NCBI RefSeq assembly: GCF_019930585.1
Contig: NZ_CP082839.1
Coordinates: forward strand, 62,001 to 126,000
Length of the DNA: 64,000 nucleotides
Source of the DNA: Sphingomonas nostoxanthinifaciens
Lineage (GTDB): Bacteria > Pseudomonadota > Alphaproteobacteria > Sphingomonadales > Sphingomonadaceae
Reading direction: 5' to 3'
Numbering within the stretch: the first letter of the stretch is position 1; each line of letters opens with the position of its first letter. Below the pieces are notes generated by a model. That model worked only from the letters and a program-made list of their open reading frames with translations. It was not told where the DNA came from and ran no database searches. The translations under genes and the position numbers were made by a program. Shown here piece by piece: positions 1-8,288 of this stretch.

Positions 1-523
1 CGTCTCCGCCACCAATCTTCCGCCCGAGCGGCTGGCCGACCCGCACGTCTTCCGCACCGATCTGCTGTTCCGGCTCAACACGGTCGAGATCCCGCTGCCG
101 CCGCTGCGCGAGCGGCGCGAGGACGTGCCGCTGCTGCTCGACCATTTCCTCGGCCTCTATGCGCGCAAATATGGCAAGCCGGCGCGCGAGGTGCCGCCGG
201 CGCTGATGGCGCGGCTGATCGAGGACGACTGGCCCGGCAACATCCGCGCGCTGCGCCACGCCGCGGAGCGCGCAGTGATCCTCGCCGACGGCGATGCCTA
301 TTCGGACGAGGATTTTCCCCCGGCACGCGCGTCCGCGTCGCCGCGCATCCTGCCCGAAGCCGCCGCCCCGCCGCCCCCGCCCGATCTCAACCTCGGCAAG
401 GCGGAAAAGCAGATGGTCGAGCGCGCGCTGCAGAAGCACGGCTACAACATCTCCGCCGCCGCCACCGAGCTGGGGCTGACGCGCGCCTCGCTCTATCGGC
501 GAATGGAGAAATATGGGCTTTGA
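1..523 (+). CDS. Sigma-54-dependent response regulator, C-terminal part (gene starts before the window)
   Basis: The reading frame is open from base 2 to a TGA at 521-523, so only the C-terminal part is present. It carries the end of the sigma-54 AAA+ domain (DLLFRLNTVEIPLPPLRER, then DWPGNIRAL) followed by a Fis-type helix-turn-helix (ISAAATELGLTRASLYRRM) that ends the protein. These are the ATPase and DNA-binding parts of an NtrC/NtrX-type activator, which remodels RNA polymerase holding sigma-54. The receiver domain would lie upstream and cannot be seen. The stop overlaps the start of the kinase gene by 11 bases, so the two are very likely a translationally coupled two-component pair. Which genes it controls cannot be read from here. 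Confidence 0.93.
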   Translation, partial: VSATNLPPERLADPHVFRTDLLFRLNTVEIPLPPLRERREDVPLLLDHFLGLYARKYGKPAREVPPALMARLIEDDWPGNIRALRHAAERAVILADGDAYSDEDFPPARASASPRILPEAAAPPPPPDLNLGKAEKQMVERALQKHGYNISAAATELGLTRASLYRRMEKYGL

Positions 524-1853
524 GGGCGGTTTCGCCGGCGGATTCGTCTGGCGCATGGCGTTGTTCGTCGCCGCTTTGGGCCTGTTCGCGTGGAGCCTCG
601 TCGTGCCCGGGCTGGCCGCCGCGCGGCTCGTCGCCGGGCTGCTCGCCGCCACCGCCGCGTGGGGGCTGTGGCACCATGTCGGCCGCACCAATCGCGAGGT
701 CGCGCGCTTCGTCGAGGCGCTGCGGCACGGCGATTTCGCGCAGGGCTTCACGCGCTCGGGCAGCGCCGCCGGCTTCGACCGGCTTTCGGCGGCGCTCGAC
801 GGCGCGGTGCGCGACCTGCGTCAGCAGCGCGTCGCCGCCGACGCCGATGCGCGCGTCCAGACCGCGCTGGCCGACGAGGCGCCGGCAGCGTTGCTGCTGC
901 TCGGCACGGACGGCCATGTCGCGCTCGCCAACAAGGCGGCACGCAAGCTGTTCCGCCACGTCGCGGGGCTGCGCGCGGAGGATTTCGCCGGCTTCGGCGT
1001 CGACTTCGCCGCGTTGCTGATGCCCGATGCCGGCCCGGCGCGCGCGGTGATGACGCTCCGCATCGACGGCGCGCCGCAGCGCGCGGTCGTCACGCGCGCC
1101 GCGTTGATGCTGCCGGGCGATCGTCGCGCGATGATCGCGGTGCAGCCGATCCAGCACGAACTGTCGGCGGTCGAGCTCGCCGCGCAGGCGGACCTCGTGC
1201 GCGTGCTGACGCACGAGATCATGAATTCGATGACGCCGGTGGTGTCGCTCGCCGAAAGCGCGCGCGGGCTGATCGAACGGATCGACCCCGCCGCCGATCC
1301 CGGCATCGCCGACGCGCAGCTGGCGATCGCCACGCTCGCCCGGCGCGCGAGCGGCATCATGCATTTCGTCGAGGCCTATCGCGCCTACAGCCGCGCGCCG
1401 ACGCTCGACCGGCGGCGCTTCGCGGTCGCGCCGTGGGCGGCGGAGCTGGCGCGGCTGCTCGCGGCCTCGGCGGTCGGGGCGAACGTGCCTTTCTCCGCGA
1501 CCATCGATCCGCCCGATCTGTCGATCGACGCCGATCCCGATCTGCTCGCGCAGGTCGCGATCAACCTGCTCAAGAACGGTGCCGAGGCGGCGGCGGCGCA
1601 TCGCCCCGATCCGGCGGTGGCGCTGGCGGTCGATCTGCTGCCGGGTGGCCGCACCCGGCTGCGCTTCCGCGACAACGGCGCCGGCATCGCCGCGGCGCTG
1701 CGCGACGATATCTTCCTGCCCTTCTTCACCACCAAGCCGGACGGCACCGGCGTGGGGTTGAGCCTCGCGCGGCGGATCGTGATCGCGCATGGCGGCGACC
1801 TGACGCTGGCCGTTCCCGACGAGGCGGGGGCGTGCTTCGAGATCACGCTCTGA
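513..1853 (+). CDS. NtrY-like sensor histidine kinase with PAS-like domain
   Basis: The 446-residue protein has two N-terminal membrane helices (about 13-30 and 33-52), a linker, a PAS-like segment (about 117-215), a dimerisation/phosphoacceptor helix with H234 in the motif THEIMNSMTPVVSLAES, and an intact ATPase domain: N box INLLKNGAEAA, G1 RDNGAGI, G2 GTGVGLSLARR. There is almost no periplasmic loop, so it probably senses a membrane or cytoplasmic signal. The ATG at 513 lies inside the end of the sigma-54 activator gene, which makes that protein the likely phosphorylation partner. The helix around H234 resembles NtrY-family kinases, but the signal is unknown. Confidence 0.9.
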   Translation: MGFEGGFAGGFVWRMALFVAALGLFAWSLVVPGLAAARLVAGLLAATAAWGLWHHVGRTNREVARFVEALRHGDFAQGFTRSGSAAGFDRLSAALDGAVRDLRQQRVAADADARVQTALADEAPAALLLLGTDGHVALANKAARKLFRHVAGLRAEDFAGFGVDFAALLMPDAGPARAVMTLRIDGAPQRAVVTRAALMLPGDRRAMIAVQPIQHELSAVELAAQADLVRVLTHEIMNSMTPVVSLAESARGLIERIDPAADPGIADAQLAIATLARRASGIMHFVEAYRAYSRAPTLDRRRFAVAPWAAELARLLAASAVGANVPFSATIDPPDLSIDADPDLLAQVAINLLKNGAEAAAAHRPDPAVALAVDLLPGGRTRLRFRDNGAGIAAALRDDIFLPFFTTKPDGTGVGLSLARRIVIAHGGDLTLAVPDEAGACFEITL

Positions 1854-1919
1854 CGCGAACTGTAACGGAGCGGCGCCGTGCAGGTTTGCATCCGGCGAAG
1901 ATCATCGTATCGGCCCGAT

Positions 1920-3434
1920 ATGCCTTATACGCGGCGCGGCTTCACGGTTTCGGACAAATGGTTCGCCCGATTGGTGGTCGCGGCCGTGTTTCTCGGCTTC
2001 GTGGCGCTGGTCGCCACCGGCATCGCCGCCACCGTCGCGATCCTTACCAACCAGCGCCACAGCCAGTGGGTGAGCCACACCTACGAGGTCGAACGTTCGA
2101 TCTCGCGCTTCCGCGTGACGGTCGAGCGGCTGGAGGCGGCGCGGCGCGGCTATCTGCTGCGCGTCGACGATAACGGCCTCGCCAGCACCTTCGCCAACAC
2201 CGCATCGGCGGTCGGCCCCGCGCTGGCCGACATGAAGCGCCTGACCGGCGACAATCCGCGCCAGCAGGCGCACATCGCCCAGCTTCAGGATCTCGCGCTC
2301 AAGCATCTCGCCTCGCTGCGCCATTCGGTCGTGCTGGCCGGCTCCGGCCGCCGTGCCGAGGCGATCGCCGACTTCAACGCCGACGAGAGCCTGCCGCTGA
2401 TCCGCATCATCCGCCGCGTCGCCGAGCGGATGATGGCCGAGGAGGATCGGCTGCTGACCGAGCGCAACCGCGCGCAGGCGGAGAGCCTGAACCGCTTCTT
2501 CGTGATCCTGATCGCGGCGGGCGTGCTGCTGATCGCGGTCGGGATCGGCACGATGTGGGTGGTGCTGCGTTATACCAACGATCTCACCCGATCGCGCGAT
2601 GCGCTGCGCCGGCTCAACTCCGATCTGGAGGGCGCGGTGCGCGAGCGGACCGTCAACCTGCAGCGCGCCAATGACGAGATTCAGCGCTTCGCCTACATCG
2701 TCAGCCACGATCTGCGCTCGCCGCTGGTCAATGTGATGGGCTTCACCGCCGAGCTGGAGGCCGCGACCAAGAGCCTCACCCGGCTGGTCGAACATGTCGA
2801 GGCCGAGGCGCCGCACTTGATCGACGCCGATGCGCGCGTCGCGGCGACCGAGGATCTGCCCGAGGCGATCGGCTTCATCCGGACCTCGACGCAGAAGATG
2901 GACCGCCTCATCAACGCCATCCTGCGCCTGTCGCGCGAGGGGCGGCGGCCGATCATGCCCGAGCGGCTCGACATGGTGGCGCTGGGCCAGAGCATCGCCG
3001 ATTCGCTCAAGCACCGCATCGACGAGATCGGCGCGACCGTCACCATCGCGCAGCGCATGCCCGAAATCGTGAACGATCGGGTCGCGATCGAGCAGATCTT
3101 CTCCAACCTGATCGAGAATGCATCCAAATATCTGCGCGCGGGCGTACCCGGCCGGATCGAGATGCGCGGCCAGGTCGCGGGCAATCGCGCGGTGTTCGAG
3201 GTGATCGACAATGGCCGCGGCGTCGATCCCAAGGATCATGAGCGCATCTTCGACCTGTTCCGCCGCTCGGGCGTGCAGGATCAGCCGGGCGAAGGGATCG
3301 GACTCGCGCATACGCGCGCGCTCGCCTATCGGCTGGGCGGTACGATCGTCGTCGATTCAACTCTGGGCGCGGGCTCGACTTTCCGGGTCGATCTGCCGCT
3401 CGTCTTTACCGCGGAGCAGGGAATACCCGCATGA
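1920..3434 (+). CDS. CHASE3-domain sensor histidine kinase
   Basis: With the ATG at 1920 the protein has 504 residues (a GTG at 1878 would add 14). A first membrane helix (about 14-40) and a second (about 193-217) enclose a periplasmic CHASE3-like helical domain. The HisKA motif FAYIVSHDLRSPLVNVMGF places the phosphoacceptor at about H263, followed by an ATPase domain with N box IFSNLIENASKY, G1 VIDNGRGV and G2 GEGIGLAHTRA. Its stop overlaps the start of the receiver gene (ATGA, 3431-3434). CHASE3-kinase plus single-domain receiver is a recurring pair in alphaproteobacteria and cyanobacteria. The kinase looks fully competent. The stimulus is unknown. Confidence 0.9.
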   Translation: MPYTRRGFTVSDKWFARLVVAAVFLGFVALVATGIAATVAILTNQRHSQWVSHTYEVERSISRFRVTVERLEAARRGYLLRVDDNGLASTFANTASAVGPALADMKRLTGDNPRQQAHIAQLQDLALKHLASLRHSVVLAGSGRRAEAIADFNADESLPLIRIIRRVAERMMAEEDRLLTERNRAQAESLNRFFVILIAAGVLLIAVGIGTMWVVLRYTNDLTRSRDALRRLNSDLEGAVRERTVNLQRANDEIQRFAYIVSHDLRSPLVNVMGFTAELEAATKSLTRLVEHVEAEAPHLIDADARVAATEDLPEAIGFIRTSTQKMDRLINAILRLSREGRRPIMPERLDMVALGQSIADSLKHRIDEIGATVTIAQRMPEIVNDRVAIEQIFSNLIENASKYLRAGVPGRIEMRGQVAGNRAVFEVIDNGRGVDPKDHERIFDLFRRSGVQDQPGEGIGLAHTRALAYRLGGTIVVDSTLGAGSTFRVDLPLVFTAEQGIPA

Positions 3435-3874
3435 ACAACCAGCAGCCCGTCACGATCGTGATGATCGAGGACGACGAGGGCCACGCCCGCCTGATCGAGA
3501 AGAACATCCGTCGCGCCGGCATCTCCAACTATATCCGGCACTTCACCGATGGCACCTCGGCGCTCGACTATCTGTATAACGGCGTCGACGGGCCGACCCA
3601 CAACGGCCCGGCGCTGATCCTGCTCGATCTCAACCTGCCCGACATGAGCGGCACCGACATCCTCGCCAAGATCAAGGGCGAGGGCGCGCTGAAGCGCACG
3701 CCGGTCGTCGTGCTGACCACCACCGACGACAAGATCGAGATCCAGCGCTGCTATGATCTCGGCTGCAACGTCTACATCACCAAGCCGGTCAATTACGAAA
3801 GTTTCGCCGACGCGATCCGCCAGCTCGGGCTGTTCCTGTCGGTGATCCAGGTGCCGGACTTTCCCGAGGCCTGA
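3431..3874 (+). CDS. Single-domain response regulator (Rcp1/CheY-like)
   Basis: A 147-residue stand-alone receiver with no output domain. It shows the acidic pocket IEDDEGH, the phosphoacceptor D66 in LILLDLNLPDMSG, a conserved Thr region (VVVLTTTDD) and the switch lysine in ITKPVNYESF. The slightly long loop before D66 (YNGVDGPTHNGPALILLD) is typical of the Rcp1 receivers that pair with CHASE3 or phytochrome kinases. It overlaps the kinase gene upstream by four bases and the hybrid gene downstream by one base. It probably takes phosphate from the upstream kinase and passes it on, or acts by protein contact. The order kinase, receiver, hybrid suggests a relay. Confidence 0.9.
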   Translation: MNNQQPVTIVMIEDDEGHARLIEKNIRRAGISNYIRHFTDGTSALDYLYNGVDGPTHNGPALILLDLNLPDMSGTDILAKIKGEGALKRTPVVVLTTTDDKIEIQRCYDLGCNVYITKPVNYESFADAIRQLGLFLSVIQVPDFPEA

Positions 3875-4911
3875 TGGCGTCGAGCGCACTTCCCCCCCGC
3901 ATCCTCTACATCGACGACGACGAAGGTCTTCGTCGGCTGGTTCGGCGCGCGCTGGAGCGGCGCGGCTATTCGGTCGATCTCGCCGACAGCGGCGACCAGG
4001 GCGTCGCGATGGCGGGCGCGGAGATGTACGATCTCGTCGCGGTCGACCATTACATGCCGATCCGTGACGGGCTCGCGACGCTGGATGCCCTGACCGCGCT
4101 CCCGGCGCCGCCGCCGGTGATCTACGTCACCGGCTCCGAAGAGAGCCGCATCGCCGTCGCCGCGCTGAAGGCGGGCGCGATCGACTATGTCGTCAAGACG
4201 GTCGGCGACGACTTCTTCGACCTGCTGGCGCGCACGATCGACCAGGCGCTGGTGCAGGTGTCGCTGCGTGCGCAGAAGGAGGCCGCCGAGGCGCAGCTGC
4301 GCGAGAGCAATGCGCGGCTGCAGACGCTGCTGCACGAGGTCAACCATCGCGTCGCCAACAGCCTCCAGCTGGTTTCCGCCTTCGTCCATATGCAGGCGCG
4401 CAGCGCCGGCGAGGGTGCCAAGGCCGCGCTGGCCGATACCCAGCGCCGGATCGCCGCGATCGCGCAGGTGCACCGCCGGCTCTACACCTCCGATGCGGTC
4501 GATAGCGTCGACATGGCCGAATATCTCAACTCGCTGCTGCAGGAGCTGCAGGAGACGTGGTCGACCCCTGAGGCGGGGCGCGCGCTGACCCTGGTGGCCG
4601 AGCCGATCCGCCTGCACACCGACAAGGCGGTGGCGGTGGGCGTGATCGTCAACGAGCTCGTCTCCAACGCCTGCAAATATGCCTATGCCGCCGATGCGGC
4701 GGGCGAGGTGCGCGTGGCGCTGTGGCGCGAGGGCGAGGAGTTCCTGCTGAAGGTCGAGGATGACGGCTGCGGCATGCCGTCGAACGGTGCGGTCAAGGGC
4801 ACCGGGCTCGGCTCCAAGCTGGTCAACGCGATGGCGGCGACGCTGAAGGCGGCGATCGCCTACGACACCGTCCATGCCGGCGTCCGCGCGACGTTGCGCG
4901 CAGCCGCCTGA
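3874..4911 (+). CDS. Receiver-HisKA_2 histidine kinase hybrid
   Basis: The 345-residue soluble protein has an N-terminal receiver (residues 9-125, phosphoacceptor D58 in VAVDHYMPIRDG), a short coiled linker (about 128-152) and a HisKA_2 kinase module: EVNHRVANSLQLV with H158, N box VNELVSNACKYAY, G1 VEDDGCGMP, G2 GTGLGSKLV. All ATP-binding boxes are intact. A receiver in front of a HisKA_2 kinase means this kinase is itself controlled by phosphorylation, probably within the relay made by the two preceding genes. In alphaproteobacteria HisKA_2 kinases often feed PhyR, and a phyR gene lies about 7 kb away. That link is only a guess. Confidence 0.88.
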   Translation: MASSALPPRILYIDDDEGLRRLVRRALERRGYSVDLADSGDQGVAMAGAEMYDLVAVDHYMPIRDGLATLDALTALPAPPPVIYVTGSEESRIAVAALKAGAIDYVVKTVGDDFFDLLARTIDQALVQVSLRAQKEAAEAQLRESNARLQTLLHEVNHRVANSLQLVSAFVHMQARSAGEGAKAALADTQRRIAAIAQVHRRLYTSDAVDSVDMAEYLNSLLQELQETWSTPEAGRALTLVAEPIRLHTDKAVAVGVIVNELVSNACKYAYAADAAGEVRVALWREGEEFLLKVEDDGCGMPSNGAVKGTGLGSKLVNAMAATLKAAIAYDTVHAGVRATLRAAA

Positions 4912-4912
4912 C

Positions 4913-5332
4913 GTGCGGCAGGCGCACGGCCGGCTTGCGATCGAAACCCGGCGGCAGGGGCTGGCCGAGATCACCGACCGCGTCGCCGACTGGCTCGCGG
5001 AGCAGGATATCGCCGATGGGCTGCTGACGATCTTCTGCCGCCACACCTCCGCCTCGTTGCTGATCCAGGAGAATGCGGCGCGCGAGGTGCGCGGCGACAT
5101 CGAGGATTATTTCGCGCGGATCGCGCCGGAGGATCCCACCGCTTACGCGCATGACGACGAGGGGCCGGACGACATGCCCGCGCACCTGCGCACCGCGCTC
5201 ACCCAGGTGTCGCTGTCGATCCCGGTGATCGACGGCCAGGTCGGGCTCGGCACGTGGCAGGGCATCTACCTGTTCGAGCACCGCCGCCGGCCGCATCGCC
5301 GCGAAATGCTGCTCCACCTGATCGGCGCGTAA
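4913..5332 (+). CDS. YjbQ/UPF0047 family protein
   Basis: From the GTG at 4913, one base after the preceding stop, the protein has 139 residues, the usual size for the YjbQ family. Family signatures include GLLTIFCRHTSASLLIQEN, the PDDMPAHLRTALTQVSLSIP stretch and GTWQGIYLFEHR near the end. Members have been reported to have low thiamine-phosphate synthase activity; the true role is not settled. An ATG at 4874 would put 13 extra residues inside the kinase gene, so the GTG is preferred. It sits in the signalling operon with no obvious functional link, perhaps only co-transcribed. Confidence 0.88.
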   Translation: MRQAHGRLAIETRRQGLAEITDRVADWLAEQDIADGLLTIFCRHTSASLLIQENAAREVRGDIEDYFARIAPEDPTAYAHDDEGPDDMPAHLRTALTQVSLSIPVIDGQVGLGTWQGIYLFEHRRRPHRREMLLHLIGA

Positions 5333-5340
5333 GACGCGGC

Positions 5341-6282
5341 TCAGCCCTCGACGCGATTGCCGCCCTGCGCCGCCGCGTCGGCCATGCTGGCGCGCGCGCG
5401 GCCCAAGACAGCCTTGAGCGGCTCGCCTTGCCCCACGGCGATGCCCGCCGACGCGGTCACCGTGCCGATCCATTCGCCGGTGCCCCGAAGCTTCAGCCGG
5501 CGGGCCTCGAGCGCGGCGAGCGCCTCCTCCGCGTGGAGGCGCGCGCCGGTCGCGGCGAGATCGGGCGTCGCGATGATGAACTCGTTGCCGGCGTAGCGGA
5601 CCGGCTCCGACTTCGGGAAGATGTCGCGCAACGTCGCTTCGAACGCGCTCAGCACATTGTCGCCCACGCTGCGCCCGAACCGCCGGTTGATGACGAGCAG
5701 ACCGTCGATGCTGAACATCAGCATCACGAAGGTGCGGCTATTCTCGACCCGTGGTTCGAGATCGCGCAGGGCATCATCCTGCGCCTGCGTCGCCGCATCG
5801 TGGTCCTCGCCGGCGGGCCGCTCGGCGGAGCTTGCAATCTCGTCCCGCAAGCGCTGGAATTCGTCGCGAAGCTCGGCGAGCTCGCGTTCGGCCTCGGACA
5901 GACGCGCGGCGAGATCGCTCGCGCCCGGCCATGCGTCGGTCTGCAACGCCATCGAGCCGACGTCGCGGCCCAGCGCTTCGGTGAGATCGCGCGCCTCGGA
6001 CGTCAGCGTGCCGAGTTCCTCTGCCTGTCGTTCCATCGTGCGCTCGCGATGATCGGCGAAGGCGCCCGTATCGGGCAGCGCATGGCGCTCGATCAGCCCG
6101 AGCACCACCGCCGACGACAGCCGAATTCCGTCATACGCCATCGCATCGACTTCGCGCGCCAGCGCGGACGCCGGCATGGTCACGTAATAAATCGCGAAAT
6201 TGTAATTTGCGGGCGATGGGTCGAGTTGGTGGCGCTCGAGAAAATCCAAGGCCTCACGAGCCTGTCCAAAAACAAGGTCCAT
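5341..6282 (-). CDS. GGDEF-domain protein with a degenerate active site
   Basis: The 313-residue soluble protein has a helical N-terminal domain (1-130), a coiled-coil stretch (about 125-155) and a C-terminal GGDEF domain (about 165-313). The substrate-binding Asp and Asn are kept (SIDGLLVINRRFG, D193 and N199), but the signature motif reads AGNEF at 231-235 instead of GGDEF, changing the first Gly and the Asp. Canonical diguanylate cyclases make c-di-GMP from two GTP. This one may be weak or inactive and act as a GTP or c-di-GMP-responsive regulator. There is no signal sequence or membrane helix. The gene is monocistronic, convergent with YjbQ and divergent from scpA. Confidence 0.82.
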   Translation of the reverse strand: MDLVFGQAREALDFLERHQLDPSPANYNFAIYYVTMPASALAREVDAMAYDGIRLSSAVVLGLIERHALPDTGAFADHRERTMERQAEELGTLTSEARDLTEALGRDVGSMALQTDAWPGASDLAARLSEAERELAELRDEFQRLRDEIASSAERPAGEDHDAATQAQDDALRDLEPRVENSRTFVMLMFSIDGLLVINRRFGRSVGDNVLSAFEATLRDIFPKSEPVRYAGNEFIIATPDLAATGARLHAEEALAALEARRLKLRGTGEWIGTVTASAGIAVGQGEPLKAVLGRARASMADAAAQGGNRVEG

Positions 6283-6445
6283 TCTTGGGCCTATCTTTCC
6301 TGTGCATCCATGCGGCGAGCGGGTAAACTTGATCTAGGATAGTTGTAAATGCACGGGACGCCGGGCCGGGTCCATGCATCGACGCGCCATCCGCCCTCCC
6401 GTGCGCTCGCTTCACCTCGCGCGGCATCACAGCTAGATCGGCCGG

Positions 6446-7201
6446 GTGGACGACGATGCACCCCAGCTTGCGCTTCCGATCCCCGACGATGCGCTGACGA
6501 TCGCGATCGACGGGTGGGAGGGGCCGCTCGATCTGCTGCTCACGCTCGCGCGGACGCAGAAGGTCGATCTGCGCCAGCTGTCGATCCTCGCGCTGGTCGA
6601 GCAATATCTCGCCTTTATCGCGCAGGCGCGTGCGCTGAAGCTGGAAGTGGCCGCCGATTATCTCGTGATGGCGGCGTGGCTCGCTTTCCTCAAATCGGCG
6701 CTGCTGCTGCCGCGCGACCCCGAAGTGGAGCCGAGCCCCGAGGAACTGGCGCTGCGGCTGCAGCTGCGCCTCCAGCGGCTCGACGCGATGCGCGAGGCCG
6801 GCGCGCGGCTGATGGCGCGCGACCGGATCGGCCGCGACGTCTTCCTGCGCGGACGGCCGGAGGGGTTGCGCGTCGTGCGCACCCCCGATTGGCAGGCGAG
6901 CCTCTACGATCTGATCGCGGCCTATGGCGCGGTGAAGGCGCGCGGCGTGCCGGCGATCCATATCGTGTCGCGACGGCGGGTGATGTCGCTGGAGGAGGCG
7001 CTCGCGCTGGTCGCGCGCATGGTCGGCAGCCGACTCGACTGGGCGGCGCTGGCGAGCTTCCTGCCCGACGGGCTGGAGGAGGATCATCGTCGCTCGGCGG
7101 TCGCGTCCAGCTTCGTCGCGGCGCTGGAGCTGGCACGGCAGGGCCGGATCGAGCTGGCGCAGGAGGGGGCCTTCGCCCCGCTGATGGTGCGCCGGGCATG
7201 A
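6446..7201 (+). CDS. scpA: Segregation and condensation protein A
   Basis: ScpA is the kleisin that bridges the SMC dimer and, with ScpB, forms the SMC-ScpAB condensin acting on the nucleoid. The 251-residue protein shows the N-terminal kleisin signature FDGPLDLLL-like segment WEGPLDLLLTLARTQKVDL (about 24-42), the LAVEYLVMAAWL-type helix (AADYLVMAAWLAFLKSALLL) and a C-terminal winged helix that contacts the SMC head. The start is a GTG at 6446, giving the usual family length. The stop overlaps the scpB start (ATGA at 7198-7201), so the partners are translationally coupled. Confidence 0.95.
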   Translation: MDDDAPQLALPIPDDALTIAIDGWEGPLDLLLTLARTQKVDLRQLSILALVEQYLAFIAQARALKLEVAADYLVMAAWLAFLKSALLLPRDPEVEPSPEELALRLQLRLQRLDAMREAGARLMARDRIGRDVFLRGRPEGLRVVRTPDWQASLYDLIAAYGAVKARGVPAIHIVSRRRVMSLEEALALVARMVGSRLDWAALASFLPDGLEEDHRRSAVASSFVAALELARQGRIELAQEGAFAPLMVRRA

Positions 7202-7782
7202 GCAGCGAGCCGCTGCCCGACGACGTGCGCGCGATCGAGGCGGCTTTGTTCGCCGCCGAGGGCCCGATGACCGCGCCCGAGCTGGCCGCCGCCATCGGCA
7301 TCGCGTCGGCGGATGCGGCGCTGGCAGCGCTCGCCGGCTGGTATGCCGGCCATGGCATCGAGCTGGTCGAGCGCGACGGCCGCTGGCATTTCCAGACCGC
7401 GGCCGACCTCGCCCATATCCTGCGGCGCACACGCGCCGAGCCGCGCAAGCTGTCGCGGGCGGGCATCGAGACGCTGGCGATCATCGCCTATCACGAGCCG
7501 GTCAGCCGCGCCGAGATCGAGGCGATTCGCGGGGTGCAGATCTCCAAGGGCACGCTCGACATGCTGATCGAGGCGGGCTGGATCCGCCCCGCCGGCCGGC
7601 GGGAGGTGCCGGGACGGCCGCTGACCTACGCCACGACGCGCGTCTTTCTCGACCATTTCGGGCTCGCGGCGCGCCGCGATCTGCCCGGCATCGACGATTT
7701 ACGCGCCGCCGGCCTGCTCGATCCGGTCGATCTCGCGATGGAGCAAACGCTTGGATTGGCTAACGAAGAAGGGGATGGTTAA
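7198..7782 (+). CDS. scpB: Segregation and condensation protein B
   Basis: ScpB is the dimeric winged-helix partner of ScpA in the SMC complex. The 194-residue protein has tandem winged-helix domains, with the family-typical core LSRAGIETLAIIAYHEPVSR followed by AEIEAIRGVQISKGTLDMLIE and GRPLTYATTRVFLDHFGL. The ATG at 7198 overlaps the scpA stop. Downstream, 126 bases separate it from tatA; scpAB followed by tatABC is a common arrangement in alphaproteobacteria, and the genes may be partly co-transcribed. Confidence 0.95.
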   Translation: MSSEPLPDDVRAIEAALFAAEGPMTAPELAAAIGIASADAALAALAGWYAGHGIELVERDGRWHFQTAADLAHILRRTRAEPRKLSRAGIETLAIIAYHEPVSRAEIEAIRGVQISKGTLDMLIEAGWIRPAGRREVPGRPLTYATTRVFLDHFGLAARRDLPGIDDLRAAGLLDPVDLAMEQTLGLANEEGDG

Positions 7783-7908
7783 TCCTCCCTTAGCTTGTGC
7801 TAGATAAAGGGATGGCGAACGCGGCCGCTGCGCCGCCGTGCGTCGCGGGCGATGCTCGCAATGCGCGCGATGCTTTCCTATTTAGGCGTGAAGCCGAGGA
7901 GATTGACG

Positions 7909-8160
7909 ATGGGTGGCCTCAGTATCTGGCACATGCTGCTGCTGGCAGTGGTGGCGATGGTGTTCCTCGGCAAGGGACGCCTTTCGGAATTCATGGGCGA
8001 CGCCGGCAAGGGCCTGCGCAGCTTCAAGAAAGGCCTGACCGACGACGACGAGGCCACGCGCGCGGCGACCCCGCCGGCACGCCTGCAGGCGCAGCAGCCG
8101 ATGGAGCCGTCCACCGAGCATGATCTGCAGCCGATGAAGGACGATCGCCCGCGCGTCTGA
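7909..8160 (+). CDS. tatA: Sec-independent translocase subunit TatA
   Basis: TatA oligomers form the protein-conducting element of the twin-arginine pathway for folded proteins. The 83-residue protein has one N-terminal membrane helix (about 5-20), the hinge with FLGKGRLSEFMGDAGKGL and an amphipathic helix ending in RSFKKGL, then a charged disordered tail. The ATG at 7909 was chosen because GAGGAG lies at 7896-7901, eight bases upstream. The residue after the helix is L-G-K-G rather than the usual F-G-x-x-K-L-P, a mild variation. tatB follows after 128 bases that hold a strong hairpin. Confidence 0.93.
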   Translation: MGGLSIWHMLLLAVVAMVFLGKGRLSEFMGDAGKGLRSFKKGLTDDDEATRAATPPARLQAQQPMEPSTEHDLQPMKDDRPRV

Positions 8161-8233
8161 TCGCGCGGACGCGGCTTACGTTGCGCATATCGGCGTACTC
8201 GCCAGACCTTTGGCGTGAGCCCGGTCCACGCCG

Positions 8234-8262
8234 TCGGTGGGAGCGCGCCGCGCTTCCACCGA
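8234..8262 (+). promoter_or_regulatory. Strong hairpin between tatA and tatB
   Basis: A 13-base-pair stem (8234-8246 with 8250-8262, one G-T wobble) encloses a 3-base loop. It is not followed by a run of T, so it is not a classic terminator. It could protect the tatA message or partly stop transcription, giving more TatA than TatB. That role is inferred. Confidence 0.5.
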
Positions 8263-8288
8263 TGACGATCAGGCTCTAGGGCTTCCAC

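Noticed and set aside
5254..6342. A 362-codon open frame on the plus strand
   Set aside because: It overlaps the GGDEF-like protein on the minus strand, which has conserved motifs; this frame has none.
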